Part shown: piece by piece, positions 27,081 to 36,414 of the stretch
Layout: each line of letters begins with the position of its first letter
Numbering within the stretch: the first letter of the stretch is position 1
Source of the DNA: Adhaeribacter pallidiroseus
Lineage (GTDB): Bacteria > Bacteroidota > Bacteroidia > Cytophagales > Hymenobacteraceae
Length of the DNA: 64,000 nucleotides
Assembly: GCF_003340495.1 (NCBI RefSeq)
Contig: NZ_QASA01000001.1
Span: 1,426,001 to 1,490,000 of the forward strand
Reading direction: 5' to 3'
Notes under the pieces: model-generated
Told to the model about the DNA's origin: nothing
The model's database searches: none
The model's input: only the letters and a program-made list of their open reading frames with translations
Translations under genes and position numbers: made by a program

Positions 27081-27094
27081 TGTGTTCGGACACA
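27081..27094. promoter_or_regulatory. LacI-type operator 3 (TGTGTTCGGACACA)
   Basis: Matches TGTGTNCGNACACA with only the positions beside the centre breaking symmetry. Its centre is 32 bp (three helical turns) from operator 4. It lies 451 bp upstream of the fucosidase start and 477 bp upstream of the broken susC. Confidence 0.65.
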
Positions 27095-27112
27095 CCTAAA
27101 ATTATGAAAATA

Positions 27113-27126
27113 TGTGTGCGTACACA
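27113..27126. promoter_or_regulatory. LacI-type operator 4 (TGTGTGCGTACACA)
   Basis: The best copy of the motif. It shares GCGTACACA exactly with operator 1 at 15656, eleven kilobases away, linking the two transcription units to one regulator. Confidence 0.68.
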
Positions 27127-27544
27127 ATTTTAGATTAAATAAATTTTTCGGAATTAATTTTTTGATTAAGTTTAGGTCAAAATCAAGTTTATATAAGCAA
27201 AGTTCAATTACATAATACTAGTTAAGATCACGATAGGTTGGCTCTTTATAGGCAATCTTAATTTGGAAATAACCTATTATCGTTTACGCTTGGTTTTGCT
27301 GTTCTTGCTTTCATTTCGGTCCAGGCGCCACCACCCGAAAGAACCCGTTCAGGTATTCTGAAAACAGCTTGCCAGTAATGAATGTACGCTTGCAAGGGAT
27401 GAAGGGCTAATTTAGGGAACATAAAAGAGCTAGAGCGTAAAGGCTTTCACCGGACCAGCTTTATAGAACCATCTGTCTTTATTGTTTACTGCTGAATCAA
27501 CGATTAGTCTACTTATATCATACCTATTTTTTACTCTACACAAC

Positions 27545-28984
27545 ATGCGTTACATTTTAAGCTGTTTACTGGTAATTACCTGCCTGCTCAAGAGCTGGGG
27601 ACAGCAGCATAATACGTCGCAAACTTACGTGGTGCCCACCGACCCCCAGGTACAGGCCAAACTGGCTACCTGGCAGGATTTAAAATTTGGTTTGTTTATG
27701 CACTGGGGTACTTACAGCCAATGGGGTATTGTGGAAAGCTGGAGCATTTGCCCCGAAGACGAAGGCTGGACACAACGCAAAGGTCCTTATGCAGCGGATT
27801 ATAACACTTACAAAAAAGCCTACGAAAACATCCGGACTGAATTTAATCCCGTGCAATTTAACCCGGAAAAATGGGTGGCGGCGGCTAAAACCGCCGGCAT
27901 GAAATACATGGTTTTTACCACCAAGCACCACGATGGTTTTGCCATGTTTGATACCAAAGAATCCGACTACAAAATCACCGACTCCAAATCGGCTTTTGCC
28001 GCTAACCCCAGGAGTAATATTACCAAAGAGGTTTTTAATGCTTTCCGGAAAGAAAACTTTTTAATCGGGACTTACTTTTCTAAACCCGACTGGCACAACG
28101 AAAATTACTGGTGGCCTTACTTTCCGCCCAAAGACCGCAACGTAAATTACGATCCGGCTAAATACCCGGAACGCTGGCAAAAATTTAAAAATTTTACCTA
28201 TAACCAGATTAGCGAGCTGATGACTGGTTATGGACCGGTGGATATTTTGTGGCTGGATGGCGGCTGGGTACGCCCAAAAAACACCATCGACTCCAGCGTA
28301 GATTGGCAAAAAGCTATTACCTACGAGCAGGATGTAGACATGGCCCGGATTGCCAAAATGGCCCGCGAAAAGCAACCCGGCTTAATTGTAGTGGACCGCA
28401 CCGTGGCCGGGGAATTCGAAAATTACACGACACCGGAACATACCGTGCCCGATAAACCGCTTAACCATCCTTGGGAAACCTGCATGACCATGGGCGACTC
28501 CTGGAGTTATGTGCCCAATGATACCTATAAAACCACGAACCAGTTAATTCAATTGTTAGTAAAAATAGTATCGCGCGGGGGTAACTTTTTACTCAACATC
28601 GGACCCAGCCCTAAGGGCGATTGGGCTCCGGAGGCCTACAGCCGTTTGGCGCAGATTGGCGACTGGATGCAAATAAACGGAGAAGGTATTTATAATTCCC
28701 GCGCCGTAGCGCCCTACGAATTTAAAAATATTTACTACACCCGGTCCAAAGATCAAAATACGATCTACGCTTTTTACTTATCCGATAAAGAACAGGTAAA
28801 CTTGCCGGCTACGCTGGAAATTCCTTTGCCAAACATAACACAAGTAAAAAAAGTGAGCTTATTGGGCCAGCCGGAAAAACTGAAATGGCAATACCAGGGT
28901 AAAAGTTTACGGGTGCAACTTTCCGGCAAGCTTCAGAACAAGGCAGATTTAAAGCAGGCAGCCACTTTCAAGATTGAATATTAG
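27545..28984 (+). CDS. GH29 alpha-L-fucosidase, secreted
   Basis: Hydrolyses terminal alpha-L-fucose from glycans. I take ATG 27545 as the start because it gives a signal peptide (MRYILSCLLVITCLLKSWGQ, cleavage near residue 20); the frame upstream to 27482 is leader. The 479-aa protein shows GH29 signatures: LKFGLFMHWGTYSQWG (about 46-61), KYMVFTTKHHDGFAMFD (120-136), and VDILWLDGGW with the likely nucleophile Asp238, and SRGGNFLLNIGP later. A beta-sandwich C-terminal part follows. The acid/base residue cannot be fixed by eye. It is the first of a plus-strand group with ROK kinase, CBM9-like protein and glycosylasparaginase, and lies downstream of LacI-type operators 3 and 4. Confidence 0.93.
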   Translation: MRYILSCLLVITCLLKSWGQQHNTSQTYVVPTDPQVQAKLATWQDLKFGLFMHWGTYSQWGIVESWSICPEDEGWTQRKGPYAADYNTYKKAYENIRTEFNPVQFNPEKWVAAAKTAGMKYMVFTTKHHDGFAMFDTKESDYKITDSKSAFAANPRSNITKEVFNAFRKENFLIGTYFSKPDWHNENYWWPYFPPKDRNVNYDPAKYPERWQKFKNFTYNQISELMTGYGPVDILWLDGGWVRPKNTIDSSVDWQKAITYEQDVDMARIAKMAREKQPGLIVVDRTVAGEFENYTTPEHTVPDKPLNHPWETCMTMGDSWSYVPNDTYKTTNQLIQLLVKIVSRGGNFLLNIGPSPKGDWAPEAYSRLAQIGDWMQINGEGIYNSRAVAPYEFKNIYYTRSKDQNTIYAFYLSDKEQVNLPATLEIPLPNITQVKKVSLLGQPEKLKWQYQGKSLRVQLSGKLQNKADLKQAATFKIEY

Positions 28985-29087
28985 CGTTAGGCACGAGGAA
29001 ATTTTTTACTAAATGCTGATGCTGGCTTTATTTTTTTAAATTTTAAGCTTGGCTCTTTGTCCGGTTTCGCCTATATAATTCCGCATC

Positions 29088-29969
29088 ATGGAAAGAATAG
29101 TATTAGAAGAAAAAATTATTGGTTTAGATATTGGCGGTACCAAAATCCATTTGGGTTTAGTGCAGCAAGGTGCTATTCTGCGCGATATTAAACTGCCCAC
29201 TTCGGCCCAGGCCGGTCGCGAGCAGATCTTGAGCGAAATCCGGCAGGGCATTCAGGAGCTCATGGAGCCCGGCGTAACGGGGATTGGCATTGGGGTGCCC
29301 GGTTTAGTAGATGAGGAAAAAGGATTGGTGTTTGATGTGCAAAATATTCCTCATTTTACCCAGGTGCCGATAAAGCAATACCTGGAAGATTATTTCGGGA
29401 AGCCGGTTTACTTAACCAACGATGCCAACAGCTTTATTCTGGGCGAGAAATTATACGGACGGGCGCAGCCCTATAAAAATGTGGTTGGTTTAACCTTGGG
29501 TACCGGTTTAGGCGGCGGCATTATTTTAAATAATCAACTGTATTCCGGGGCTTTTTCCAGCGCGGGCGAGTTTGGGGGCATTCCTTACCAAGGTAAAACC
29601 ATGGAAGATTATTGCAGCGGCAAATTTTTTCCTTCGCAATGCGGATTAACGGGGCCGGAAGTTCACGACCGGGCGACTAAAAATGATCCGGAAGCTTTAT
29701 CGATTTTACACCAATTTGGGGAGCACCTCGGCGAAGCCATTAAAGTAATTATGTATGCCTTAGCTCCGGAAGCTGTTTTTCTGGGCGGCTCGGTAAGTAG
29801 TTGTTTTCCGTATTTCAAAGAAGGGATGTGGAATCGTGTGCAGCAGTTTCCGTACGAAAAAGTCCGAAACAATTTAATTATTGAGCGTTCCCGGATGAAC
29901 GACGGCGCTATTTTAGGAGCGGCCGCCCTGGTACACATGAAAAGCAAAGAAGTAGCTGCTAAATGGTAG
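29088..29969 (+). CDS. ROK family sugar kinase
   Basis: A cytoplasmic sugar kinase or kinase-like protein of 293 aa. It has the N-terminal phosphate loop IIGLDIGGTKIHLGLV (about residues 10-25), GIGIGVPGLVDEE, the sugar-binding LTNDANSFILGE (Asn/Asp pair), and LGTGLGGGIILN. The usual ROK zinc motif CxCGxxGCxE is degenerate here (FPSQCGLTGPEVHDRA keeps one Cys). It begins 103 bp after the fucosidase gene. In this setting N-acetylglucosamine or glucose are reasonable substrates, but specificity cannot be read from sequence. Confidence 0.88.
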   Translation: MERIVLEEKIIGLDIGGTKIHLGLVQQGAILRDIKLPTSAQAGREQILSEIRQGIQELMEPGVTGIGIGVPGLVDEEKGLVFDVQNIPHFTQVPIKQYLEDYFGKPVYLTNDANSFILGEKLYGRAQPYKNVVGLTLGTGLGGGIILNNQLYSGAFSSAGEFGGIPYQGKTMEDYCSGKFFPSQCGLTGPEVHDRATKNDPEALSILHQFGEHLGEAIKVIMYALAPEAVFLGGSVSSCFPYFKEGMWNRVQQFPYEKVRNNLIIERSRMNDGAILGAAALVHMKSKEVAAKW

Positions 29970-29994
29970 CCCGCAAATACGTAAAACGCTTGGC

Positions 29995-31113
29995 ATGACG
30001 AATAATTTTTTAAAAATACTAATTACCTGTTTATTCTTGGGGTTGGCAGAATCTGGCTGGGCACAGGCAAATATTAGTGGCAAAGAAGCGCTATTTACGG
30101 AGCCCCAACGCTACACTACTTACTTTGCCCCCAACCCGCCGGTAGTGGATGGCAATATAACCGAAGCTGCCTGGCAAGCGGCCCCCTGGACCGACTACTT
30201 TACCGATATTGAAGGCGACCAAAATCCCCGGCCAACTTATAAAACCCGGGTTAAAATACTGTGGAACGATACCTGTTTGTTCCTGGCGGCCGAATTAGAG
30301 GAGCCCCAGGTGTGGGCTACTTTAAAAAAGCACGATGCCATTATTTACCAGGACAACGATTTTGAAATTTTTATCGATCCGGATAATGATACCCATCATT
30401 ATTTCGAAATAGAAGTAAATGCCCTGAATACCTTGTTTGATTTATACCTCGACAAACCGTATCGCAACGGCGGGTTGGCGTTAATTCCGTGGCGGGCCGA
30501 AGGATTACAGTCGGCGGTTCAGGTGCAAGGCACATTGAACCAGCCCCAGGACATTGATAAAAGCTGGACCGTGGAAATGGTTATTCCCTTCCGGACTATG
30601 AAAACCGGCAAAATAACCACTCCCTCCGATAAAGATTTCTGGCGTATAAATTTTTCGCGGGTGCATTGGGATACCTCCATTAAAAATGGCCTTTATGAAA
30701 AAATTACCGATTCGCAGGGTAAACCTAAGCCCGAACATAATTGGGTCTGGTCGCCGCAAGGCCTGATAAACATGCATTTCCCGGAGCGCTGGGGTTATTT
30801 GTTTTTTAGCCGGCAACCTGCTCCTAAAGAACCGGCCGCTGTTTTTACTTTGCCCACCGCGGAGAAGCAGAAAAAATACCTCTGGAATATCTACTACCTT
30901 CAAAAAGAATATTACCAGAAACACCGGCAATACGCCCGTACTCTCCTGGATTTAGCTGCCCCCGCCAATAAGTTATTGCCGCCGGAAACAAGTCCGGAAA
31001 TAAAATTAGAAGCTACCACCCACCAGTTTATGGCGTATTGCACCGGGCCGGATAACCTGACTTATACCATTAACCAGGATGGACACCTGCAAAAATTGAA
31101 TTTTAAAAAATAA
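29995..31113 (+). CDS. Carbohydrate-binding family 9-like secreted protein
   Basis: A 372-aa exported protein with signal peptide ending at SGWAQ (about residue 24). Residues about 45-240 fit the CBM9-like fold: PPVVDGNITEAAWQAAPWTD, VKILWNDTCLFLAAELEEPQ, and the acidic DNDFEIFIDPDNDTHHYFEI, which resembles calcium- and ligand-binding positions of CBM9. The C-terminal part (about 270-372) is unassigned. It starts 25 bp after the ROK gene, so the two are co-transcribed. Such proteins sit in many Bacteroidota sugar-utilisation operons; this one probably binds glycan fragments in the periplasm or at the surface. Confidence 0.85.
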   Translation: MTNNFLKILITCLFLGLAESGWAQANISGKEALFTEPQRYTTYFAPNPPVVDGNITEAAWQAAPWTDYFTDIEGDQNPRPTYKTRVKILWNDTCLFLAAELEEPQVWATLKKHDAIIYQDNDFEIFIDPDNDTHHYFEIEVNALNTLFDLYLDKPYRNGGLALIPWRAEGLQSAVQVQGTLNQPQDIDKSWTVEMVIPFRTMKTGKITTPSDKDFWRINFSRVHWDTSIKNGLYEKITDSQGKPKPEHNWVWSPQGLINMHFPERWGYLFFSRQPAPKEPAAVFTLPTAEKQKKYLWNIYYLQKEYYQKHRQYARTLLDLAAPANKLLPPETSPEIKLEATTHQFMAYCTGPDNLTYTINQDGHLQKLNFKK

Positions 31114-31479
31114 TTATTAACAGCAGATTTCTCCGGAAAAGCTGCGGGGTAGGTTATTTATTATTTAGGCTGAGTGACAAGGCAACTTGCTTTTGGTTAC
31201 CCGGTGAAAATTTTAAAAACAGGTAGCCTGGCTGCACCCGAGGTATTCGGTAATAAGTACAACGCTGAAGTTCGATTGGAGGAGAAATTATGATAACTTT
31301 AAACCTAACACCAGAAAACTTCTACTTTAGCTGATGCAAGCATCGCTACCAGCAACGTTTCGGGTGCGTGCTTGTTTTATACTTTGGATACCTGAATTAT
31401 AAACGGATTACCTGAGCAGGCATTATTAGTATCACAACGACTAACTCCATACCGTCCACTCCTTACATTTTAAAATTTT
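31114..31479. other. 366-bp spacer before the glycosylasparaginase gene
   Basis: No gene seen. An AT palindrome ATTTTAAAATTTT (31467-31479) directly abuts the ATG at 31480, and TACTTTG near 31380-31386 is a weak -7-like element. Confidence 0.5.
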
Positions 31480-32511
31480 ATGCTTTTTCGTAGCCGCCGT
31501 CAATTTTTGAAAGCTTCTTCCCTAGGCCTGTCGCTTTTAGCTGTAGATCGTAGTGCCTTGGCCCGCCGTTTAGCCCCAAGTAATCCAGCACCCGCGTCGC
31601 CTATTGTTATTTCTACCTGGGATTTTGGAATACCGGCCAACCAGGCAGCCTGGAAAATCTTGAGCCAGGGTGGCCGGGCGCTCGATGCCGTAGAAGCCGG
31701 GGCTCGCGTGCCGGAAGCCGATTTAAACAACCACAGCGTAGGCCGCGCCGGCTATCCCGACCGGGACGGCCACGTAACCCTGGATGCCTGCATTATGGAC
31801 GAAAAGGGGAATTGCGGTGCCGTGGCGGCCCTGGAAAACATTGACCATCCGATTTCGGTAGCGCGGTTGGTAATGGAAAAAACGCCGCACGTATTTTTAG
31901 CCGGCGAAGGAGCCATGCAGTTTGCTTTGGAAAACGGATTTAAAAAAACCAAGCTACTCACCCCCGATTCGGAGAAAGCCTGGCGAGAATGGCTGAAAGA
32001 AGCCAAATACAAACCCACCATCAACGTCGAAAATAAACTGTACCAACCCGTTGATAAACTACCCGGCAATAAGTTAAACCACGACACCATCGGCATGATC
32101 GCCCTGGATGCCAAAGGAAATTTAGCGGGAGCCTGTACCACCAGTGGCATGGCTTTTAAACTGCACGGCCGGGTAGGGGATAGCCCCATTATAGGGGCAG
32201 GATTGTACATTGATAACGAAGTGGGCGGCGCTACTTCCACGGGCGTAGGTGAAGAAGTAATCCGGAACGTGGGCAGCTTTTTGGTAGTAGAATTAATGCG
32301 CCAGGGTTACACCCCCGAAGCCGCCTGCAAAGCAGCCGTGCAGCGCATCATTGATAAAAAACCCGCCAAAGCCAAAGAAATTCAGGTTGGCTTTTTAGCC
32401 CTAAATAAAAAAGGCGAGTATGGCGCGTACGCCATCCAGGGTGGTTTTTCGTACGCGGTATGCCACGCGCAAAAACAAGATTTGCTCATTAAAAGCAAGA
32501 GTAGCTATTAA
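31480..32511 (+). CDS. N4-(beta-N-acetylglucosaminyl)-L-asparaginase (glycosylasparaginase), Tat-exported
   Basis: An N-terminal-nucleophile hydrolase that splits GlcNAc-Asn, the last link of an N-glycan. The N-terminus has a twin-arginine signal (SRRQFLKASSLGLSLLA), implying export folded. Features of the family: VISTWDFGIPANQAAWKIL, ALDAVEAGARVPE, and the autoprocessing site HDTIGMIALD with nucleophile Thr203 preceded by Asp202, then GRVGDSPIIGAGLYIDNEVG for substrate binding. Length 343 aa is typical. It follows the fucosidase/ROK/CBM9 group. The eukaryotic enzyme needs core fucose removed first, which fits the linked fucosidase. It could also act on other asparagine conjugates. Confidence 0.9.
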   Translation: MLFRSRRQFLKASSLGLSLLAVDRSALARRLAPSNPAPASPIVISTWDFGIPANQAAWKILSQGGRALDAVEAGARVPEADLNNHSVGRAGYPDRDGHVTLDACIMDEKGNCGAVAALENIDHPISVARLVMEKTPHVFLAGEGAMQFALENGFKKTKLLTPDSEKAWREWLKEAKYKPTINVENKLYQPVDKLPGNKLNHDTIGMIALDAKGNLAGACTTSGMAFKLHGRVGDSPIIGAGLYIDNEVGGATSTGVGEEVIRNVGSFLVVELMRQGYTPEAACKAAVQRIIDKKPAKAKEIQVGFLALNKKGEYGAYAIQGGFSYAVCHAQKQDLLIKSKSSY

Positions 32512-33022
32512 GTAATATTTAGGCTTTTGTTTTTTACTTATCAAATCGACTTACATTTTGCTAATCAATTAACTATTCTAATATTTGCGATTTGTTTAGT
32601 TGAAAAATTAATTCAAGAATTGAAGTATTACTTTGAAATCAACGGCTGTTCTGTGGAGACGAGCAAGATCTCCACGGAACAACGCGGGTAGTGCTTCTTC
32701 ATTCCGCTTAGCCGGACTATGCTGCCTTGTTATTACCATTTAGCTTAAGTTCTAGAACCAGAAACACGGCGGTCTACTTCCGGGTAATTTTAATTTATTA
32801 AGCGAATAGTTACTTTATTTTGCTTCAGCAATTATTTAATTAGACCTTTGCTTTGTAGGTTGCTGATCCGGTTTTTCGATGAAAGAAAATAAGAGACATT
32901 CCGGTATAAATATTTAAAATAATCAACTTTTTTAAATATTAATTGTTGTAAGGTAATCATTCACCGATTCAGTCTTTTAAGATAAAGTTAAGCAGAGAAT
33001 TAATAAAGAGCGTGGTCCCCGT
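32512..33022. other. 511-bp spacer with one palindromic unit
   Basis: No gene. A hairpin with arms GTTCTGTGGAGA (32648-32659) and TCTCCACGGAAC (32669-32680), 11 of 12 pairs, lies near its start and looks like a REP-type unit. The rest is AT-rich. Confidence 0.55.
32648..32680. repeat. REP-like hairpin
   Basis: Twelve-base arms with a single G-T wobble and a 9-nt loop ACGAGCAAG-like centre. It is not followed by a T-run, and lies 136 bp past the nearest stop, so a terminator role is less likely than a dispersed palindrome. Confidence 0.5.
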
Positions 33023-33445
33023 ATGAGCCAGATTAATTGCGTATTATTGATAGATGACAACGAAACAACTTCTTTTATTAACCGGTTACTCATTGAAAGA
33101 TTAAAAATTTCGGAACACTTATTAATGGCTCAGGATGGCCGCTCGGCTTTAAACCTGCTTCAGGAGCGTTTGGCCTCCGGAGCAGTTTTACCAGATTTAA
33201 TTTTACTGGACATCAAAATGCCGGGTATGGATGGTTTCGAGTTTTTTTCTGCCTTTAAAGAAAAACCCGAATACGCGTCGTGCCTTACCGTGATGCTTAC
33301 CACCTCGCAAAATGCCCGCGATCTGGAACAGGCCAAAGCTTTAGGTATTCCTTATTTTTTAACGAAACCTTTAACGCCACAAAAAATTACAGATATTATT
33401 CAGCTGCATTTCCAGTCAAAACAGGCCACCGGCAACAGTTATTAA
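33023..33445 (+). CDS. Single-domain response regulator (CheY-like receiver)
   Basis: A 140-aa receiver domain without an output domain. The acidic pair is Asp11/Asp12 (VLLIDDNETT), the phosphoacceptor Asp63 in LILLDIKMPGMDGFEF, the switch Thr in VMLTTSQN (about 93-94) and the conserved Lys115 in FLTKPLTP. It fits the stand-alone receivers common in Bacteroidota that pass phosphate between sensor kinases. No kinase gene is adjacent. Its last 4 bp overlap the stop of the convergent ATP-grasp gene. Confidence 0.93.
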   Translation: MSQINCVLLIDDNETTSFINRLLIERLKISEHLLMAQDGRSALNLLQERLASGAVLPDLILLDIKMPGMDGFEFFSAFKEKPEYASCLTVMLTTSQNARDLEQAKALGIPYFLTKPLTPQKITDIIQLHFQSKQATGNSY

Positions 33446-34341
33446 GCTTTAAGAGCAGCGCTTTTTAAAAGTTGCTCTAACGCTTGATAATAATTATCCA
33501 GGGACGCATTGTGCGTGAATAAAAATAAAAACGGCTCGATCAGTTCTAGTTCCATGAGCATAAAAGCGCCATTCACCTCTAAACCGTCCACGCGCGCATA
33601 CAAACAATCGGCGGCAAATTGCTGCACAATGCCGCTGGCCTCTACGAGCAAGTGCGCGGGCGGCTCCGTCGGGAAAATGCTGCCGCCTAAATAATGTTGT
33701 ACCCGAAAATCGCCGGGTTGTGGGGTTTTGAGCAAGCAATGGCTAAACCGGCCTTTGAAAAATATAAAAGACCACTCTCCCTGTGTTTGCACCTCCGGTA
33801 AAAATGGTTGCGCTAAAAACGACTCTTGCGCGAACAAAGCATTTAATTTAATGGCTTGCTCCTCGGCATTTTCGCGCGAAATGGCAAACGTATTTTTGGC
33901 CCCGCCGCTCACGCAAGGCTTTATAATAATCTGGTTGGTGCCGTAGTGCCGGAAAATTTGCTCGAGTTTAAAGGCCTCGCCGGGTTCAATCCAGAGAGTA
34001 GGAGTAATGGTAAAGCCGGCGGCTTCTATTTCGCGCAAATAATGTTTATCCGTGTTCCAGCGCACCGTTTTAAGCGGATTCAGCATCGGAATGTTTTTCT
34101 GTTCGATAGCATCCAGCCACTCCCGGAAATCAATGATGTAATCAAAATAATCCCAGGGCGATTTTAAAATTAACAAATGGTAGTTATCCCAATTAACCTC
34201 CGGGTTGTTCCAGACTTCAAAAGTAAGATCCAGGCCTTTGTTTTTTAAAAAATTAAATAAAACCGTATCCTCGTCTTCTACGGTAGAAGTGTATTTTCCT
34301 TGGTCCTGATAAGTAATTAAAGCAATTTTGGGAGAAGCCAT
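33442..34341 (-). CDS. ATP-grasp domain protein (RimK/DcsG-like)
   Basis: A 299-aa protein with an ATP-grasp pattern: N-terminal pre-ATP-grasp domain (IALITYQDQGKYTS; LLILKSPWDYFDY), NTDKHYLREIEAAGFTITPT, the ATP lysine region IIIKPCVSGGAKNTF (residues about 138-152), AQPFLPEVQTQGEWSFIFF, and the metal-binding end YARVDGLEVNGAFMLMELEL followed by IEPFLFL. This is the group that includes the cycloserine ligase DcsG and many unassigned ligases. The substrate is unknown. It is monocistronic and convergent with the receiver gene. Confidence 0.82.
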   Translation of the reverse strand: MASPKIALITYQDQGKYTSTVEDEDTVLFNFLKNKGLDLTFEVWNNPEVNWDNYHLLILKSPWDYFDYIIDFREWLDAIEQKNIPMLNPLKTVRWNTDKHYLREIEAAGFTITPTLWIEPGEAFKLEQIFRHYGTNQIIIKPCVSGGAKNTFAISRENAEEQAIKLNALFAQESFLAQPFLPEVQTQGEWSFIFFKGRFSHCLLKTPQPGDFRVQHYLGGSIFPTEPPAHLLVEASGIVQQFAADCLYARVDGLEVNGAFMLMELELIEPFLFLFTHNASLDNYYQALEQLLKSAALKA

Positions 34342-34505
34342 AATAAAGTTTACGATAGAAAATGAAAGTTCTTAAAGGCTTTATCAAGGCCAGGTTAGTT
34401 TATTTTTAAATTCAGGTGTACCTGAATTCCTAATAAATCCATAAAAAGACACAAACAACAGCAATGCCTTGTTATTACCTACGCATTAGCTGCAATTTAA
34501 AAAAA

Positions 34506-35291
34506 CTAAAATCCATACACCGAGAAACCCCCGTCGATGGCCAAACACTGGCCGGTGATGTAACTGGCGGCGGGCATGCACAAAAAAGCGGCCGCCGCGG
34601 CCACTTCGGCTGGTTCGCCCACCCGGCCCATGGGTGTTCGTTCCAACACACTATTGAGGTAATCCGGATTTTGCAAAACCGCATCGGCCAAAGGCGTGCG
34701 AATGTACCAGGGAGCCAGGGCGTTTACCCGAATATTATCCGGGGCCCATTCTACGGCTAAGTTTTTCGTTAATTGAATCATGGCGGCTTTAGTCATGCCG
34801 TAAATAGCGCCGGTGCGTAAATGATTTAAACCGGAAACCGAAGAAATTTGAATAATGTTGCCTTGCGCAGATTGTTTCAACAAAGGATATAGTAATTGAC
34901 TCAGGTGAAAAGCCGAGGTAAGATTGGTATCCAGGAGTAACTGGTATTCTTTTTCGGAATAGGCAACGGTTTTTTTCCGGATGTTGGTGCCTACGTTATT
35001 TACCAGAATGTCTAATCGTCCCCATTTTTCAATTACTTTTTCGGTTAAAGTTAGCCGATCGGTGGAGCGGCTTAAATCAAGGGCGTAACCACTGGCGGGT
35101 AATTGCTGCGTGTGCCATTCGGCTAATAGCGTGTCTAATTCTGTTTGCTTCCGGGCTACAATAATAACTTCGGCGCCTAAATTTAAAAATTCTTCGGCAA
35201 TGGCCCGGCCTATGCCTTTGGTACCGCCGGTAACTACCGCTTTTTGGCCGCTTAACCGCCAGCGGTTGGTATTACTTTCAAGTTGGTTCAT
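34506..35291 (-). CDS. SDR family oxidoreductase (tropinone-reductase-like)
   Basis: A 261-aa classical short-chain dehydrogenase. NADP-type fingerprint [14 protein letters not shown] (residues 19-32) with ARK following strand 2, NNVG (98-101), and catalytic Ser150/151, Tyr164 and Lys168 ([14 protein letters not shown]). The C-terminal [20 protein letters not shown] is typical. It resembles the plant tropinone-reductase-like group, whose bacterial members mostly have unknown substrates. Its ATG overlaps the end of the patatin gene by 4 bp (35288-35291), so the two are co-translated. Confidence 0.9.
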   Translation of the reverse strand: MNQLESNTNRWRLSGQKAVVTGGTKGIGRAIAEEFLNLGAEVIIVARKQTELDTLLAEWHTQQLPASGYALDLSRSTDRLTLTEKVIEKWGRLDILVNNVGTNIRKKTVAYSEKEYQLLLDTNLTSAFHLSQLLYPLLKQSAQGNIIQISSVSGLNHLRTGAIYGMTKAAMIQLTKNLAVEWAPDNIRVNALAPWYIRTPLADAVLQNPDYLNSVLERTPMGRVGEPAEVAAAAAFLCMPAASYITGQCLAIDGGFSVYGF

Positions 35292-36337
35292 TTTTTTAAT
35301 TTTAAAAACTGCTGCACGCCATCGTGGCCACTTTGCAGCAAAATAGTTTTATCTTTCTCGGATAAGCGGCGGATTTTTGCGCCGTACCCTTTGGTACTAA
35401 CCGAGATGGTACGCTGCCAATCGGCAGGAGTTAACTGCGGCCGGTTTAAATTTTCGATAATGATGGTGTAAAAAGCCCTTACGTATTCCTGAAAATTTAG
35501 GACGGGCAAAGGCGCCAGGCCCGCCTGGGTTTGGTCGTAAGCAATCTGCGAATCGGTATCTAAGCGGATGCCCAAGGTTTCGGGGTTACGAAAAGGCGGG
35601 GGTACTACTAAGTCCGGGTTAGCTAAGAATTTGGGGTCGTCGAATAAATTAAGGGGATAGTTGGCAATAATACCGCCATCCACTAAAATATCCGCCGGTT
35701 CTCCTTTTTGAGGTTTCGAAATTACGCTGCCGGTTGAATCCAGAAACACTGCTTGAAAATACAAAGGAATCGACATGGAAATGCGCACCGCATCGCTGAT
35801 TTTAAGGTTAGGCGAAGTTTCGTAAGAAAAAACAGCTACCCGTTGTTGGGTTAAATTGGTGCCGGTGGCGTAAAAATCGCGAAAATGATTGCTGTAGGTT
35901 AATTGGTGCAATTGGGCAAATGTAAGATCAGGGTGGCCGGTTTTAGCCGCAATAAGTTGTTCCAGCCAGGCTTTAAACTTTTCGCCGCGGTACCAACCGT
36001 ATCGGTTTCGCAACCGGTGTAAACCGCCAAAAAAAATAAAGCGGCCATCCGAAAACTTTTGAATAGGCGTTTTAAAAGTAATCGTCGTTATTTCTTCCGG
36101 CGAATACCCTACCGCTAAGAGCGCCGCCTGAATGGCCCCGGCCGAAGTTCCGGCCACTCGTTTGATTTGGGGTAAAATGCCGGCTTGTTGTAATTCGGCT
36201 AAAGCGCCGCCGTACGCAATACCCCGAATGCCCCCGCCTTCCAGAACCAGGTTACGGTAAACAACGGGGTTTTGGGCTGGTGCCACTACAGCTACCAGGC
36301 AACTTAGAACGAATAATAAGAAACAACGCATACACAA
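35288..36337 (-). CDS. Patatin-like phospholipase, exported
   Basis: A serine-aspartate lipid acyl hydrolase of 349 aa. Signal peptide ends at VAPAQ (about residue 22). Oxyanion motif [13 protein letters not shown] (32-44), nucleophile elbow GTSAG with Ser65, and catalytic Asp220 in [12 protein letters not shown]. It probably acts on phospholipids or other acyl esters in the envelope. It is first in a two-gene unit with the SDR enzyme, whose start it overlaps. A functional link between lipid release and reduction is possible but unproven. Confidence 0.92.
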   Translation of the reverse strand: MCMRCFLLFVLSCLVAVVAPAQNPVVYRNLVLEGGGIRGIAYGGALAELQQAGILPQIKRVAGTSAGAIQAALLAVGYSPEEITTITFKTPIQKFSDGRFIFFGGLHRLRNRYGWYRGEKFKAWLEQLIAAKTGHPDLTFAQLHQLTYSNHFRDFYATGTNLTQQRVAVFSYETSPNLKISDAVRISMSIPLYFQAVFLDSTGSVISKPQKGEPADILVDGGIIANYPLNLFDDPKFLANPDLVVPPPFRNPETLGIRLDTDSQIAYDQTQAGLAPLPVLNFQEYVRAFYTIIIENLNRPQLTPADWQRTISVSTKGYGAKIRRLSEKDKTILLQSGHDGVQQFLKLKK

Positions 36338-36414
36338 AAATCAGAAGCTTAAAGCCACCTCCAGTATGGAAAGATACTACGTAGAGAACTGATTTCCGAA
36401 CAGGTTTGCTGGCC

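Larger units (their letters stand above)
26605..27544. other. 940-bp divergent spacer, susC / fucosidase
   Basis: No credible gene. It holds two LacI-type palindromes at 27081-27126, nearer the fucosidase side. The rest is AT-rich. Confidence 0.6.
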
